64,000 nucleotides of DNA from UBA10364 sp049611965 (GTDB taxonomy: Bacteria; Bacteroidota; Bacteroidia; Flavobacteriales; Schleiferiaceae): the NCBI GenBank assembly GCA_049611965.1, contig JBMZBC010000005.1, positions 13,744 through 77,743 of the forward strand. Reading direction: 5' to 3'. Shown here piece after piece: positions 25,160-34,138 of this stretch (position 1 is its first letter; each line of letters begins with the position of its first letter). The translations under genes were made by a program, and so were the position numbers. The notes beneath the pieces were generated by a model. It worked only from the letters and a program-made list of their open reading frames with translations, made no database searches and had not been told where the DNA came from.

Positions 25160-25438
25160 TTAAACAATTGCCATGATGTCCGCCTCACGCATGATGAGGT
25201 AATCACCACCTTCGTACTTGAATTCAGTACCACTGTACTTGCCGTACAATACCGCATCGCCGACGCTCACCGTCATAGGCTCGTCTTTTTTACCTGGGCC
25301 TACAGCCACAACAGTACCTCTCTGAGGTTTTTCTTGTGCAGTATCAGGAATAATAATTCCCGAAGCTGTCTTTGTTTCAGCAGCTGCCGGTTCAATGATT
25401 ACTCGGTCAGCTAACGGACGAATGTTTAAATCTGCCAT
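25160..25438 (-). CDS. groES: Co-chaperonin GroES (10 kDa)
   Basis: The 92 residues start NIRPLADRVIIEPAAAETKTA. The mobile loop that binds GroEL (KTASGIIIPD) follows, then VGDAVLYGKYSGTEFKYEG. First gene of groESL. The 5' region contains repeated TGGCAC elements described separately. Length and order are normal. Confidence 0.97.
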   Translation of the reverse strand: MADLNIRPLADRVIIEPAAAETKTASGIIIPDTAQEKPQRGTVVAVGPGKKDEPMTVSVGDAVLYGKYSGTEFKYEGGDYLIMREADIMAIV

Positions 25439-25473
25439 GATTTGAGTTTTTAATGTTTGTCGCTCTTCCTACT

Positions 25474-25518
25474 CGAAATTTTGTGCCAATTCAGTTTTAG
25501 TGCCACTCTGACACCAAA
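25474..25518 (-). promoter_or_regulatory. groES upstream region with repeated TGGCAC elements
   Basis: Read leftward: GGTGTCAGAGTGGCAC, 12 bases, then TTGGCACAAAATTTCG about 36 bases upstream of the groES ATG. The second copy resembles a sigma54 -24/-12 element (GG-N10-GC) except that the last pair is CG. The first forms an imperfect inverted repeat GTGTCA-GAG-TGGCAC. This could be a heat-shock promoter/operator; consensus fit is only partial. Confidence 0.3.
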
Positions 25519-25558
25519 CCCGACCTTACTAAACGAAGAACTGTCAGTTTTGGAAGAT

Positions 25559-25591
25559 AAAAAAAGCCCGAACGGCAGGACCATTCGGGCT
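25559..25591 (-). terminator. Terminator after secG
   Basis: Leftward GAGCCCGAATGG-TCCTG-CCGTTCGGGCTTTTTTT, 20 bases past the secG stop. It separates the secG unit from groESL. Confidence 0.85.
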
Positions 25592-25611
25592 CAACTATTT
25601 CTTAGAACTTC

Positions 25612-25980
25612 TTATTCTTCAACACTCTCAGGCATACCTTCTACTGGCATGTCCTCTACTGGTGCATCTGCAGCTGGCGCAGGAACAGCAGGCTGGAAAG
25701 GAACAGCATTCTCTACTTGATCACGCAACAAAGTATCCTCTTCTTCTACCGCTTCGCCACCGCTCATGTTCATAGCGATCACCAACACAAAAAGACCAAT
25801 AACCAAACCCCAAGTCGCTTTGTCTAGGAAATCTGTTGTCTTTTTAACACCACCCAACATCTGAGGGCTGTCGCCACCAAAAGCTGAGCTCAAACCACCG
25901 CCTTTAGGATTCTGTACGAGAATCACCAAAACAAGTAGTACTGAGATAACTACGATAAGGATAGAGAATAGTGCTGTCAT
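25612..25980 (-). CDS. secG: Preprotein translocase subunit SecG
   Basis: The 122-residue inner-membrane component of SecYEG has two transmembrane helices (residues about 3-22 and 55-75). The conserved linker QNPKGGGLSSAFGGDSPQMLGGVKKTTDFLDKATW is visible in part (GGGLSSAFGG). A long acidic/Pro/Ala tail follows residue 80, longer than in E. coli. The start overlaps the stop of the upstream TPR-like gene by 4 bases (ATGA). Confidence 0.95.
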   Translation of the reverse strand: MTALFSILIVVISVLLVLVILVQNPKGGGLSSAFGGDSPQMLGGVKKTTDFLDKATWGLVIGLFVLVIAMNMSGGEAVEEEDTLLRDQVENAVPFQPAVPAPAADAPVEDMPVEGMPESVEE

Positions 25981-27167
25981 GAGTTCTTTTCTTTCTTAAT
26001 TGCTCTTATTCGGTCGGCAAAGAAACTACTTTTTTCCGGGTATTTCAAACTTAAAATCTCGTAGGCTTTGATCGCCTTGTCAAATAAACGCTGTCCGAAG
26101 TAAATCTCTGCTAATGTTTCCGTTACAAACTTTCCTTCGGCATCTGCTTCCAGCGTAAACACATTGATTCTACCGTTGGAAGGCTCCACTTCAAATTTCG
26201 GGAGCTCCTGAATGATTTTGCGTATTTCGTTGCCCTGATCTTGTGAACCGCCTTGGTCAGGAACAACCTCAACACTGGCAAACTCCTGCTTGTTATCGAT
26301 AGTGGTTACTGGTACGCTATGATCGGCATTCAGCCATTCCAAGAAGGAAGCTTTTTCGCTAAACGGCATTACGCGAATGTCCTCATCCGCTTTCACAGCG
26401 TCCTCTTTTACAGCAGGAGGACTCACTTTTTCTGTTGTAGACTCTTGTACTGACAGCTTCTCCACTTTAGGAGTCACTTTCTTCACCGGCTTTTCCACTT
26501 TACTCGCCGGTGCCTCCGCTTTCTTTTCCGGCTGCGCTTTAATCTTAGTCTCTACAACAGGTGGCGCTTGATTTTCAGACTTTTGCTCAGTCTTCGGAGG
26601 TTTCGCCTTAGGCGTTTCCTTTTTCTGCGGGACCGATTCTCCTTTCGTCAGTGCCCTAGACCTCAGAATGGCATTGCGGACACTTTCAGGCAAATGATCC
26701 AAGCTATCTGGATCTCTTTTCGGAACCGCAGGCTTTGGGGCCGGCTTCGGTGTTTGCTTTGGGGCTTGTTTTGGGGACGATTTGGCTTCAGCCTTCACAG
26801 CAGGCTTCACTGCAGGAGGTGTTTTTTCCTTCTCTGCTTTAGGCTGTGCCTTAACTGCTGGTTTTTTCTCCGTTTTCTTCTGCGCCTTAAAAGCGTCTAA
26901 ATCAAAGTCAATGACTGCCGTTTTCATTGGCGCACCCGAAGTTTCATAGAACCCCTGAAGTAGCGAACGGTCAGGGACTGCAATCGCAGAGCGCTTCACC
27001 TGTGCGGGCAATTGATAGTTGTCGCTGTTCTGTAACGCCTTCATGTACAACACCTGCAGAGGCGCTGCATATGGGAAATCCTGTACCGCCTGTTTCAACG
27101 CCACTAAAGCAGCATCGTCCATCTTTTCAGGGCGCTCAAAAAATTCCTTGAGTTGTTTCGCGTTCAT
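25977..27167 (-). CDS. TPR-like protein with long Lys/Pro/Ala-rich disordered middle
   Basis: The 396 residues form three parts. The N-terminal helical region (residues 1-75; PYAAPLQVLYMKALQ) and the C-terminal TPR-like hairpin (ETLAEIYFGQRLFDKAIKAYEIL, near residue 355) flank a low-complexity Lys/Pro/Ala/Glu region (about 90-255). No signal peptide. The gene is conserved in position between lptE and secG in Bacteroidota, but its function is not established; a cytoplasmic scaffold linked to export is conceivable. It is coupled to secG and starts one base after the lptE stop. Confidence 0.75.
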   Translation of the reverse strand: MNAKQLKEFFERPEKMDDAALVALKQAVQDFPYAAPLQVLYMKALQNSDNYQLPAQVKRSAIAVPDRSLLQGFYETSGAPMKTAVIDFDLDAFKAQKKTEKKPAVKAQPKAEKEKTPPAVKPAVKAEAKSSPKQAPKQTPKPAPKPAVPKRDPDSLDHLPESVRNAILRSRALTKGESVPQKKETPKAKPPKTEQKSENQAPPVVETKIKAQPEKKAEAPASKVEKPVKKVTPKVEKLSVQESTTEKVSPPAVKEDAVKADEDIRVMPFSEKASFLEWLNADHSVPVTTIDNKQEFASVEVVPDQGGSQDQGNEIRKIIQELPKFEVEPSNGRINVFTLEADAEGKFVTETLAEIYFGQRLFDKAIKAYEILSLKYPEKSSFFADRIRAIKKEKNS

Positions 27168-27168
27168 T

Positions 27169-27666
27169 CTACCAGTTGGCTATAGCTCTGTTGAGAATAT
27201 CCTCGGTCAATTCCCTGATAATCTCTTCTGACAATTCTGTTTCAATATCCGAAAAATTCAAATCGGCATCATAGTCCCGGTAGCGAGAAAATCGCTGGGA
27301 AAAATCATTCTCCGATACTAATCGGTTGGTGAAGTCAACCTTAATGGCAATGGTAAAGCGCATCTGAGCTACTTCTGAAGGGCCACGCGCTGCCTGTGGA
27401 CGAAGACTGTATTCTGTAATCTCACCATCAACTTCCATATCCGACGGCCCATCGTTCAGCTCCAAGGAAGTCTGCTGCACAAAAATATCCTTAATCGACT
27501 CTGTCACTATCTGCGACATCTCAGGATTGACTATTTGTGCATTGTTGTCAAAGAAACCCACATAAATAGATTTCGCATCACCAACATTACCACCCGTAAA
27601 GCTGTATCCGCCTTTGCAAGAAGCAAACGTTAACGCCGCAAGCGCGATGAATAGTCTTACTCTCAT
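27169..27666 (-). CDS. lptE: LptE-family lipoprotein (LPS assembly)
   Basis: The 165 residues form a lipoprotein signal with the lipobox at LTFASCKGGYSF, then the single alpha/beta LptE-like domain (YVGFFDNNAQIVNPEMSQIVTESI; DGEITEYSL). The Bacteroidota LptE homologue plugs LptD at the outer membrane for LPS insertion. The start overlaps the stop of the sigma54 activator gene by 4 bases. Family assigned from pattern and conserved gene order. Confidence 0.85.
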   Translation of the reverse strand: MRVRLFIALAALTFASCKGGYSFTGGNVGDAKSIYVGFFDNNAQIVNPEMSQIVTESIKDIFVQQTSLELNDGPSDMEVDGEITEYSLRPQAARGPSEVAQMRFTIAIKVDFTNRLVSENDFSQRFSRYRDYDADLNFSDIETELSEEIIRELTEDILNRAIANW

Positions 27667-28880
27667 TCGAGGTTGTACTGCTTAATCTTTCGGTACAAGG
27701 TACGCTCAGAAATTCCTAACTCCTTCGCTGCGTTCTTCCGTTTACCACCAGACTTATCAAGGGCCTTTTTAATCAACTCTATCTCCTTATCGACCAAGCT
27801 TAGGTTTTCAATCTCAATGGTATGGTCGTCAAATTGCTCACGATTATCAGTACTAATGATGGTGACCTCGTGACTCGTTGGAACACTAGGTTTAGTTAAC
27901 TCTTGACCAATCTGTGGGTACTCGTCCTGAATCTTTTCATAGAGTCCTTTGCCGCTACCCACAGCTTCTTTCAAGGCATTAATCTCGGCCTTCATCTCAA
28001 ACAACAATTTGTACAAGGCCTCGCGTTCTTGCGCAAAACTGTCTCCACTGCTGTCCGACACGCGGGTATTGCTCAATGCCGGTAGATTCGAAGCATCCAC
28101 CTGCGGCAAATAGGTCTTCAACAATTCCTTGCCTACCAAACGAGTCGTTTCAATTACGCTCATCTGCTCCGCCAAATTGCGCAACTGACGAATGTTTCCT
28201 GGCCAGCGGTACTGCTCAAGCAATCGAACCGCTTCCTCGTCCAATCTCAAAGGCGGCAAATGATACTTGTTTGCAAAATCGGCCGCGAATTTTCTAAATA
28301 ACAAATGGATGTCTGAAGGGCGCTCTCTGAGCGGAGGCAACTGAATTTCTACCGTGTTTAATCTGTAGTAGAGGTCCTCACGAAACTTGCCTTTCTTAAT
28401 CGCTTCGAGCATGCCTACATTGGTAGCACCCACCACGCGCACATCAATCTTCTGGGCACGAGAGGCACCCACGCGAATAAACTCACCGGTCTCGAGCACG
28501 CGAAGCAATCGAACCTGCGACGGCAGGGGCAATTCGCCCACCTCATCCAAAAAGATTGTACCGCCGTCGGCCTCTTCAAAATATCCCTTGCGCGCACCAG
28601 TGGCTCCAGTAAAGGCCCCCTTCTCGTGACCGAAAAGTTCAGAATCAATAGTTCCTTCTGGAATGGCACCACAGTTCACTGCGATATAGGGCTTGTGCTT
28701 GCGGTGACTTAGGTTGTGGATGATCTTTGGGATGCTCTCCTTACCCACACCGCTTTCACCGGTGACCAGAACACTAATATCGGTAGGGGCTACCTGAACC
28801 GCCTTGCTCAAGGCGCGGTCCAATAGCGGACTGGTCCCAATAATTCCAAAACGTTGTTTAATGCTCTTAAGATCTGCCAT
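27663..28880 (-). CDS. Sigma54-dependent transcriptional activator without a receiver domain
   Basis: The 405 residues begin directly with the AAA+ domain. Walker A is GESGVGKE (41-48), the sigma54-contacting loop is GAFTGA (88-93) and Walker B is GGTIFLDE (106-113). The arginine-finger and sensor region includes FREDLYYRLNTVEIQLPPLRER, and the Fis-type HTH is at the end (RKNAAKELGISERTLYRKI). No N-terminal response-regulator, GAF or PAS domain is present, so the signal is unknown; control may be through partner proteins or expression level. It lies between miaB (17-base gap upstream) and lptE (4-base overlap), a conserved order in the phylum. Confidence 0.93.
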   Translation of the reverse strand: MADLKSIKQRFGIIGTSPLLDRALSKAVQVAPTDISVLVTGESGVGKESIPKIIHNLSHRKHKPYIAVNCGAIPEGTIDSELFGHEKGAFTGATGARKGYFEEADGGTIFLDEVGELPLPSQVRLLRVLETGEFIRVGASRAQKIDVRVVGATNVGMLEAIKKGKFREDLYYRLNTVEIQLPPLRERPSDIHLLFRKFAADFANKYHLPPLRLDEEAVRLLEQYRWPGNIRQLRNLAEQMSVIETTRLVGKELLKTYLPQVDASNLPALSNTRVSDSSGDSFAQEREALYKLLFEMKAEINALKEAVGSGKGLYEKIQDEYPQIGQELTKPSVPTSHEVTIISTDNREQFDDHTIEIENLSLVDKEIELIKKALDKSGGKRKNAAKELGISERTLYRKIKQYNLE

Positions 28881-28897
28881 GGTTCTACTGCTTTGGT

Positions 28898-30376
28898 TTA
28901 CGCTTGTTCAACGACTGTACCAATCAAGGTAGCAGAGGTACAACTGTCAATTCGTACATGACAGAAGTCGCCCGGTTTAAAATCGTGCTTGTCAAAAACT
29001 ACCACACTATTGGTATCTGTACGACCAAACAATTGCTGATCGCTCTTTTTAGAAGTTCCTTCAACCAACACCTCATACGTTTTGCCAATCATCGCCTGAT
29101 GACGCATCAAGCTGTGCGAGGTCTGTAATTTGATTATCTCATTCAATCTGCGCTTTTTCACATCCAATGGAATATCGTCTTCCATCTTACGCGCCGCATA
29201 GGTATTTGGTCGCTCGCTGTAGAAGAACATGTACCCAAAGTCGTACTTCACATATTCCATTAAGCTCAAGGTCTCTTGGTGGTCCTCCTCCGTTTCCGTC
29301 GGAAATCCCGAGATCATGTCGTGTGAAATGGCACAACCAGGGATGATGCGATTGATACGATCGATCAACGCCATGTACTCCTCGCGGTTGTGACCACGAT
29401 TCATCAGCTCCAAAATTCTTGACGAGCCACTCTGCACCGGCAGGTGGATGTAATTACAGATGTTCTTGTATTTGGCAATGGTCTCAAGTACATCGTCTCT
29501 CATATCCTGAGGGTTCGACGTGGAGAATCTAATACGCATGTTTGGTACTGCTTCAGCCACCATAGCCATGAGGTCTGCAAAATGAACCGCACTAGCTTTG
29601 GCCAATTCAGAGGCCTTCTCAAAGTCCTTTTTCAAACCGCCGCCGTACCAGAGGTAGCTGTCGACGTTTTGTCCCAAGAGGGTGATCTCTTTGTAGCCTC
29701 TCTTCTGCAAATCCAATGCTTCATCCACAATGGTTTGCGGATTGCGTGAACGCTCTCTACCGCGGGTAAATGGAACAACACAGAACGTACACATGTTATC
29801 ACAACCACGGGTAATTGAGACAAAGGCACTCACGCCATTTCCACCCAAGCGAACGGGTTCAATGTCGTCGTACGTTTCTTCCTTACTCAGGATCACATTG
29901 ACCGCCTTGCGACCACCGTCGAGCTCTTGTAGCAAGTTCGGTAAATCGCGGTAGGCATCAGGTCCTACAACCAAATCCACCAGTTTCTCCTCATCAAGTA
30001 GCTTGCCCTTGACGCGCTCCGCCATACAACCCAAGACCCCAATTTTCATATCTGGATTCTTGCGCTTGTGGCCGTTGAAATGGTTCAATCTGTTGCGCAC
30101 CGTCTGCTCCGCCTTATCTCGGATAGAACAGGTATTGAGCAGCACTAAATCTGCTTCCTCTGGATTCTGCGTGGTGCTGTACCCCTCCTTGCCCAATACT
30201 GAAGCAACGATCTCGCTGTCCGAGAAATTCATTTGGCAACCGTACGACTCAATGTAGAGCTTCTTGGTGCCCGTAGGGTTTTTCGTTTCTAGCACGGTTC
30301 CATCGTGCTCGTGTGGGTTCTTATCGCCCTCGGCGTAAAGACCTCTTCCGCTTGCGCGTTTTGTTTTTCCTTCCAT
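28898..30376 (-). CDS. miaB: tRNA-2-methylthio-N6-dimethylallyladenosine synthase
   Basis: Radical-SAM methylthiotransferase acting on A37 of tRNAs that read UNN codons. In 492 residues, the N-terminal UPF0004 domain has the first Cys set (ESYGCQMNFSDSE; LLNTCSIRDKAE; VLGCMAERVK). The radical-SAM motif CX3CX2C is in RGCDNMCTFCVVPFTRGRER, and a C-terminal TRAM domain (about 425-490) binds tRNA. The first 30 residues are a basic, charged extension before the conserved start, so the true start could be slightly downstream. Divergent from topA. Confidence 0.96.
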   Translation of the reverse strand: MEGKTKRASGRGLYAEGDKNPHEHDGTVLETKNPTGTKKLYIESYGCQMNFSDSEIVASVLGKEGYSTTQNPEEADLVLLNTCSIRDKAEQTVRNRLNHFNGHKRKNPDMKIGVLGCMAERVKGKLLDEEKLVDLVVGPDAYRDLPNLLQELDGGRKAVNVILSKEETYDDIEPVRLGGNGVSAFVSITRGCDNMCTFCVVPFTRGRERSRNPQTIVDEALDLQKRGYKEITLLGQNVDSYLWYGGGLKKDFEKASELAKASAVHFADLMAMVAEAVPNMRIRFSTSNPQDMRDDVLETIAKYKNICNYIHLPVQSGSSRILELMNRGHNREEYMALIDRINRIIPGCAISHDMISGFPTETEEDHQETLSLMEYVKYDFGYMFFYSERPNTYAARKMEDDIPLDVKKRRLNEIIKLQTSHSLMRHQAMIGKTYEVLVEGTSKKSDQQLFGRTDTNSVVVFDKHDFKPGDFCHVRIDSCTSATLIGTVVEQA

Positions 30377-30462
30377 ATTTCAATTCGCTCAAAACTTTAC
30401 TTTCTCTTGCGATGCTGCAAAGATACACCCTTAACTGACAATTTGTCCGGTTTTCAAAAACC

Positions 30463-30543
30463 TATTACGTAGTAATACATATATAAGAGAACATCCGAGG
30501 TGAAAAAGTTGTTGTTTGTGTAATCTTTTTCGCCTTTACTTTG
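30463..30543 (+). promoter_or_regulatory. miaB-topA intergenic palindrome and candidate topA promoter
   Basis: TATTAC-GTA-GTAATA (30463-30477) is a perfect 6-bp inverted repeat lying between the divergent miaB and topA starts. Further right, TTG (30512-30514), a 21-base spacer and TTACTTTG (30536-30543) approximate the Bacteroidota promoter and would start topA transcription about 25 bases before its ATG. Confidence 0.4.
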
Positions 30544-30574
30544 TGCCCTCATTCTTCTAACTGAATCGATTTTT

Positions 30575-32872
30575 ATGGCAAGTAACCTCGTCATCGTTGA
30601 GTCACCTGCGAAAGCAAAAACCATCCAAAAGTACTTGGGTAACGACTTTTCTGTAATGTCTTCTTATGGACACATCCGCGACCTTTGCGACAAGGGAATG
30701 GCCATTGACATTGAAAACAATTTCACACCAGAATATTGTGTGTCAAAGGACAAAACAACCTTAGTTAAGGAGCTGAAAAAAGCAGCAAAAGGCGCTGAAA
30801 AAGTATGGCTCGCGTCGGATGAGGACCGCGAGGGAGAAGCAATCGCATGGCACCTTTATGAGAGCCTCGGATTGACGGACGACAAAACGGAAAGAATTGT
30901 CTTTAACGAGATTACCAAAACAGCCATTCTACGCGCTGTTGAGAATCCAAGAAAAATCAATAAAGAGCTTGTTGATGCACAGCAGGCTCGCCGCGTACTA
31001 GACCGTTTGGTGGGGTACGAGTTGAGCCCGGTGCTATGGAAGAGTATTCAACGTGGATTGAGTGCGGGCCGCGTTCAAAGTGTAGCGGTACGATTGATCG
31101 TAGAGAAAGAACGCGAGATTGAAGCACACGTTCCTGTAGCGAGCTTTAAAGTAAGTGGAATCTTCACAGATGGAAAGATTAGCTTCAAAGCTGAATTGGC
31201 CAAAAATCTATCTACGGAAGAAGAAGCACAGGCATTCCTTGCAAAATGTGTGGGTGCCCAATATAAAGTGGAGTCTGTGGACAAGCGCCCTGGAAAGCGT
31301 TCGCCGGCAGCACCATTTACCACCTCAACCTTACAACAAGAGGCAAGCCGTAAATTGGGCTACAGCGTAAGTCAAACGATGACCCTTGCACAGCGCTTGT
31401 ACGAAGCTGGACATATTACCTATATGAGAACCGACAGCTACAACCTAAGTAACGATGCGCTTGCTGGTATTGCTGCCCATGTTCAAGCACAGTACGGCGA
31501 CAACTACCACCAAGCGCGTAAATTCAATACCAAAAGCAAAGGTGCACAAGAGGCACACGAAGCTATTCGTCCAACCAACTTTAGTAAGAATATTGCGGGT
31601 GCGGATGATCGTCAGAAAAAATTGTATGACCTCATCTACAAGCGCACCATTGCTTCACAGATGGCCGAAGCGCAACTTGAAAATACGACCATTAAACTTT
31701 CGAACACAAATGCACCTGATGCGCAGAACTTTACTGCTCGTGGTCAGGTGATCACGTTCGATGGTTTCATTCGCGTGTACCAAGAAGGCACTGACGACGA
31801 AAATACAGAACAGCTCGACGGTCAATTGCCGGCTGTGGTTGAAGGCGATGTACTTCGATCTGACGAAATCACAGCGACAGAGCGCTTTACCAAGCACGTT
31901 CCTCGTTACACTGAAGCTTCGTTGGTAAAGAAATTAGAAGAGTTAGGAATTGGACGTCCGTCTACTTACGCTCCAACAATTTCAACCATCCAGAAGCGTA
32001 AATATGTGGTCAAAGAGTCGCTAGAAGGCGAATCTAGATCCTTTAAAATCTTCAGTGCAACCGCCGATGGCGTGGCGCAGAAGGAGGGCAAAGAGAATTA
32101 CGGTGCAGACAAAAACAAATTGTTCCCAACCGATATTGGCCGCGTGGTAACCGACTTCCTCATCGAGCACTATGGCTTGATCATGGATTACCAGTTCACT
32201 GCAAAAGCAGAACAAAACTTTGATACGGTTGCGGCAGGACAAAAAGGATGGCGAGAAAGCATTAGCGATTTCTACAATGAATTCCACCCTTTGATCGAAA
32301 ATGCACCGGCAGGAGCGCGTGCGGCGAGTCGTTTACTTGGAGAAGAGCCTGGAACGGGCGAACCAGTCTATGTAAAATTGGCCCGTTATGGATTCGTATT
32401 CCAATTCGGTGATGGCGACGAAGAGACCAAGCCAAGATTTAAGAAACTCCCGCAAGGTGTGGGCTTCTATGACGCTACCCTTGAAATGGCACTGCGTAAA
32501 GAGGTGCTCCCTCGTACAGTAGGTTCTTACCAAGACATGGAGGTAAAAGCCAATGTGGGTCGCTACGGTCCCTACGTGATGTGGAACAAGAAATTCTTCA
32601 GCTTGACCGAAGACACCCCTGAAGAGGTGAGCATCGAAAAAGCGATTGAACTCATTGAGGCTAAGCAAAAAGAAGCTGCAAACAATATCATCGCGGAGTT
32701 TACCGATGAGCCTGTGATCCAAATCTTGAAAGGACGCTACGGTCCATATATCAAGAGTGGCGGTAAAAATTTCAAAATCCCAAAGGATACAGAGCCTGGG
32801 ACTTTAGATCGAGCAGCTTGTGAAGAACTTATTGCTGCAGGGCCTACAAAAAGGAGAGCAAAGCGCAAATAA
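30575..32872 (+). CDS. topA: DNA topoisomerase I (type IA)
   Basis: Relaxes negative supercoils through a 5'-phosphotyrosine intermediate. In 765 residues, the TOPRIM domain (LVIVESPAKAKTIQKYLG; WLASDEDREGEAIAWHL with the DxDxE metal site) is followed by the core, with catalytic Tyr283 in GHITYMRTDSYNLS. The C-terminal part carries short repeats (GRYGPYVMW; GRYGPYIKSGGKNFKIPKD) that replace the Cys4 zinc fingers of E. coli TopA; no zinc Cys are seen. The end is strongly basic (TKRRAKRK). It is followed by the arginase-like gene and the type IX operon in the same direction. Confidence 0.97.
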   Translation: MASNLVIVESPAKAKTIQKYLGNDFSVMSSYGHIRDLCDKGMAIDIENNFTPEYCVSKDKTTLVKELKKAAKGAEKVWLASDEDREGEAIAWHLYESLGLTDDKTERIVFNEITKTAILRAVENPRKINKELVDAQQARRVLDRLVGYELSPVLWKSIQRGLSAGRVQSVAVRLIVEKEREIEAHVPVASFKVSGIFTDGKISFKAELAKNLSTEEEAQAFLAKCVGAQYKVESVDKRPGKRSPAAPFTTSTLQQEASRKLGYSVSQTMTLAQRLYEAGHITYMRTDSYNLSNDALAGIAAHVQAQYGDNYHQARKFNTKSKGAQEAHEAIRPTNFSKNIAGADDRQKKLYDLIYKRTIASQMAEAQLENTTIKLSNTNAPDAQNFTARGQVITFDGFIRVYQEGTDDENTEQLDGQLPAVVEGDVLRSDEITATERFTKHVPRYTEASLVKKLEELGIGRPSTYAPTISTIQKRKYVVKESLEGESRSFKIFSATADGVAQKEGKENYGADKNKLFPTDIGRVVTDFLIEHYGLIMDYQFTAKAEQNFDTVAAGQKGWRESISDFYNEFHPLIENAPAGARAASRLLGEEPGTGEPVYVKLARYGFVFQFGDGDEETKPRFKKLPQGVGFYDATLEMALRKEVLPRTVGSYQDMEVKANVGRYGPYVMWNKKFFSLTEDTPEEVSIEKAIELIEAKQKEAANNIIAEFTDEPVIQILKGRYGPYIKSGGKNFKIPKDTEPGTLDRAACEELIAAGPTKRRAKRK

Positions 32873-32906
32873 GGGGGTAAATTGACCACGTTAAAAAAGA
32901 TGTAGC

Positions 32907-34058
32907 GTGGAATATTTAAGTCCTGTACCTGAAAGTGTTCTTTCCAAACTACCGGTTTTAGAGCCTGGCCAGTTGGGCCAAAAGATTCAACGACACACTG
33001 AGATTGACGGTCTGCCCTCGCTTGAAGGTGTTAAGGTCGTCATTGTAGGTGTTCAAGAAGACCGTCGTGCGTACCGAAATACTGGATGTGATACGGCGGC
33101 GGACCATATTCGTCCGTTCTTGTACCAACTGCATCAAGGCACGTGGAACTACAAGATTGCCGATATGGGCAACATCTATCGTGGGGAACGCCATGTAGAC
33201 AGCATTTTACTGCTTCAGGATTTTTGTGAAAAGATGCTCCGCAAGGGCATTATCACCATTACCATTGGAGGATCTCAAGACTTGACCTACGGTAATTACC
33301 GTGCCTACGATAAGCTTGAAAAAATGGTCAATGTGGTGGCCATAGATTCACGGTTGGACGTTGGAAGTGAAGGCCGCGATCTCGACCACCAAAGCTATGT
33401 GAGTCATCTTGTCTTACAGGAACCACATAATCTCTATAACTTCACAAATATTGGCTACCAGACGTATTTCAACAGCCCCGATGAAATTGCACTGATTGAG
33501 AACTTATTCTTTGAAGCAGTACGGTTGGGCGAAGCGCAAGCGAGCATCCCAAATACAGAACCGCTACTTCGAGAAGCTGACCTTGTAAGCGTCGATATTA
33601 ATGCCGTTAGACAGAGCTACAACCCGGGTACATTTTATACATCCCCCCACGGATTTTCTGGAAACGAGTTTTGCGCAATGCTCCGTTATGCAGGCATGAG
33701 CGATACAGTTAGCCAGCTCGGCATGTTTGAATACAATCCACGTTACGATCAGCGCGGACAAAGTGCCCACCTCTGTGCACATGCACTGTGGTATTTCTTT
33801 GAAGGCATCTCTCTTCGCTTCGGGGATTTCCCGATTGGCTCTAGGGCAAATTATGAGAAATACAGTGTCCTGATCGACGATGATGATGTTCTCGATTTTT
33901 ACAAAAGCCCAAACAGCGGCAGGTGGTGGATTGAGATTCCAAAAGGCGAGTTTCAATCAGACCGCTTCGCACTAGTGCCTTGTAGTCATGACGATTATCT
34001 CGAAGCAATGCAGGGTAAAATCCCAAAACGTTGGTGGAAAGCGCAACAGAAAGCCTGA
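32907..34058 (+). CDS. Arginase/formimidoylglutamase-fold protein lacking canonical metal ligands
   Basis: The 383 residues have the ureohydrolase fold signature (VVIVGVQEDRRAYRNTGCDTAADHIR). The three metal-binding motifs are altered: GGDHS is GGSQD (121-125), DAHxD is DSRLD (147-151), and SxDxD is SVDIN (228-232). Only Asp147, Asp151 and Asp230 of the usual six ligands remain, so binuclear Mn binding and ureohydrolase activity are doubtful. I recall an arginase-like gene upstream of gldK in other Bacteroidota, so the context looks conserved. A role in type IX secretion is possible but unproven. The ATG lies 34 bases after the topA stop, so they may be cotranscribed. Confidence 0.8.
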   Translation: MEYLSPVPESVLSKLPVLEPGQLGQKIQRHTEIDGLPSLEGVKVVIVGVQEDRRAYRNTGCDTAADHIRPFLYQLHQGTWNYKIADMGNIYRGERHVDSILLLQDFCEKMLRKGIITITIGGSQDLTYGNYRAYDKLEKMVNVVAIDSRLDVGSEGRDLDHQSYVSHLVLQEPHNLYNFTNIGYQTYFNSPDEIALIENLFFEAVRLGEAQASIPNTEPLLREADLVSVDINAVRQSYNPGTFYTSPHGFSGNEFCAMLRYAGMSDTVSQLGMFEYNPRYDQRGQSAHLCAHALWYFFEGISLRFGDFPIGSRANYEKYSVLIDDDDVLDFYKSPNSGRWWIEIPKGEFQSDRFALVPCSHDDYLEAMQGKIPKRWWKAQQKA

Positions 34059-34077
34059 TAACTCTAGAAAAAAAGTG

Positions 34078-34106
34078 TTGTTCGCACGGGAATTTTTCTA
34101 TCTTTA
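34078..34106 (+). promoter_or_regulatory. Candidate promoter of the porP/sprF-gldKLMN operon
   Basis: TTG (34078-34080), an 18-base spacer and TATCTTTA (34099-34106) fit TTG-N19-TAnnTTTG with one mismatch, 32 bases ahead of the PorP/SprF-like ATG. Confidence 0.5.
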
Positions 34107-34138
34107 GCGACGATCAAAAGACGTTAGCGCTTTAACAC

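Noticed and set aside
24944..25414. 156-codon frame antisense to groEL/groES
   Set aside because: Lies entirely opposite the well-conserved chaperonin genes and has no family-like sequence.
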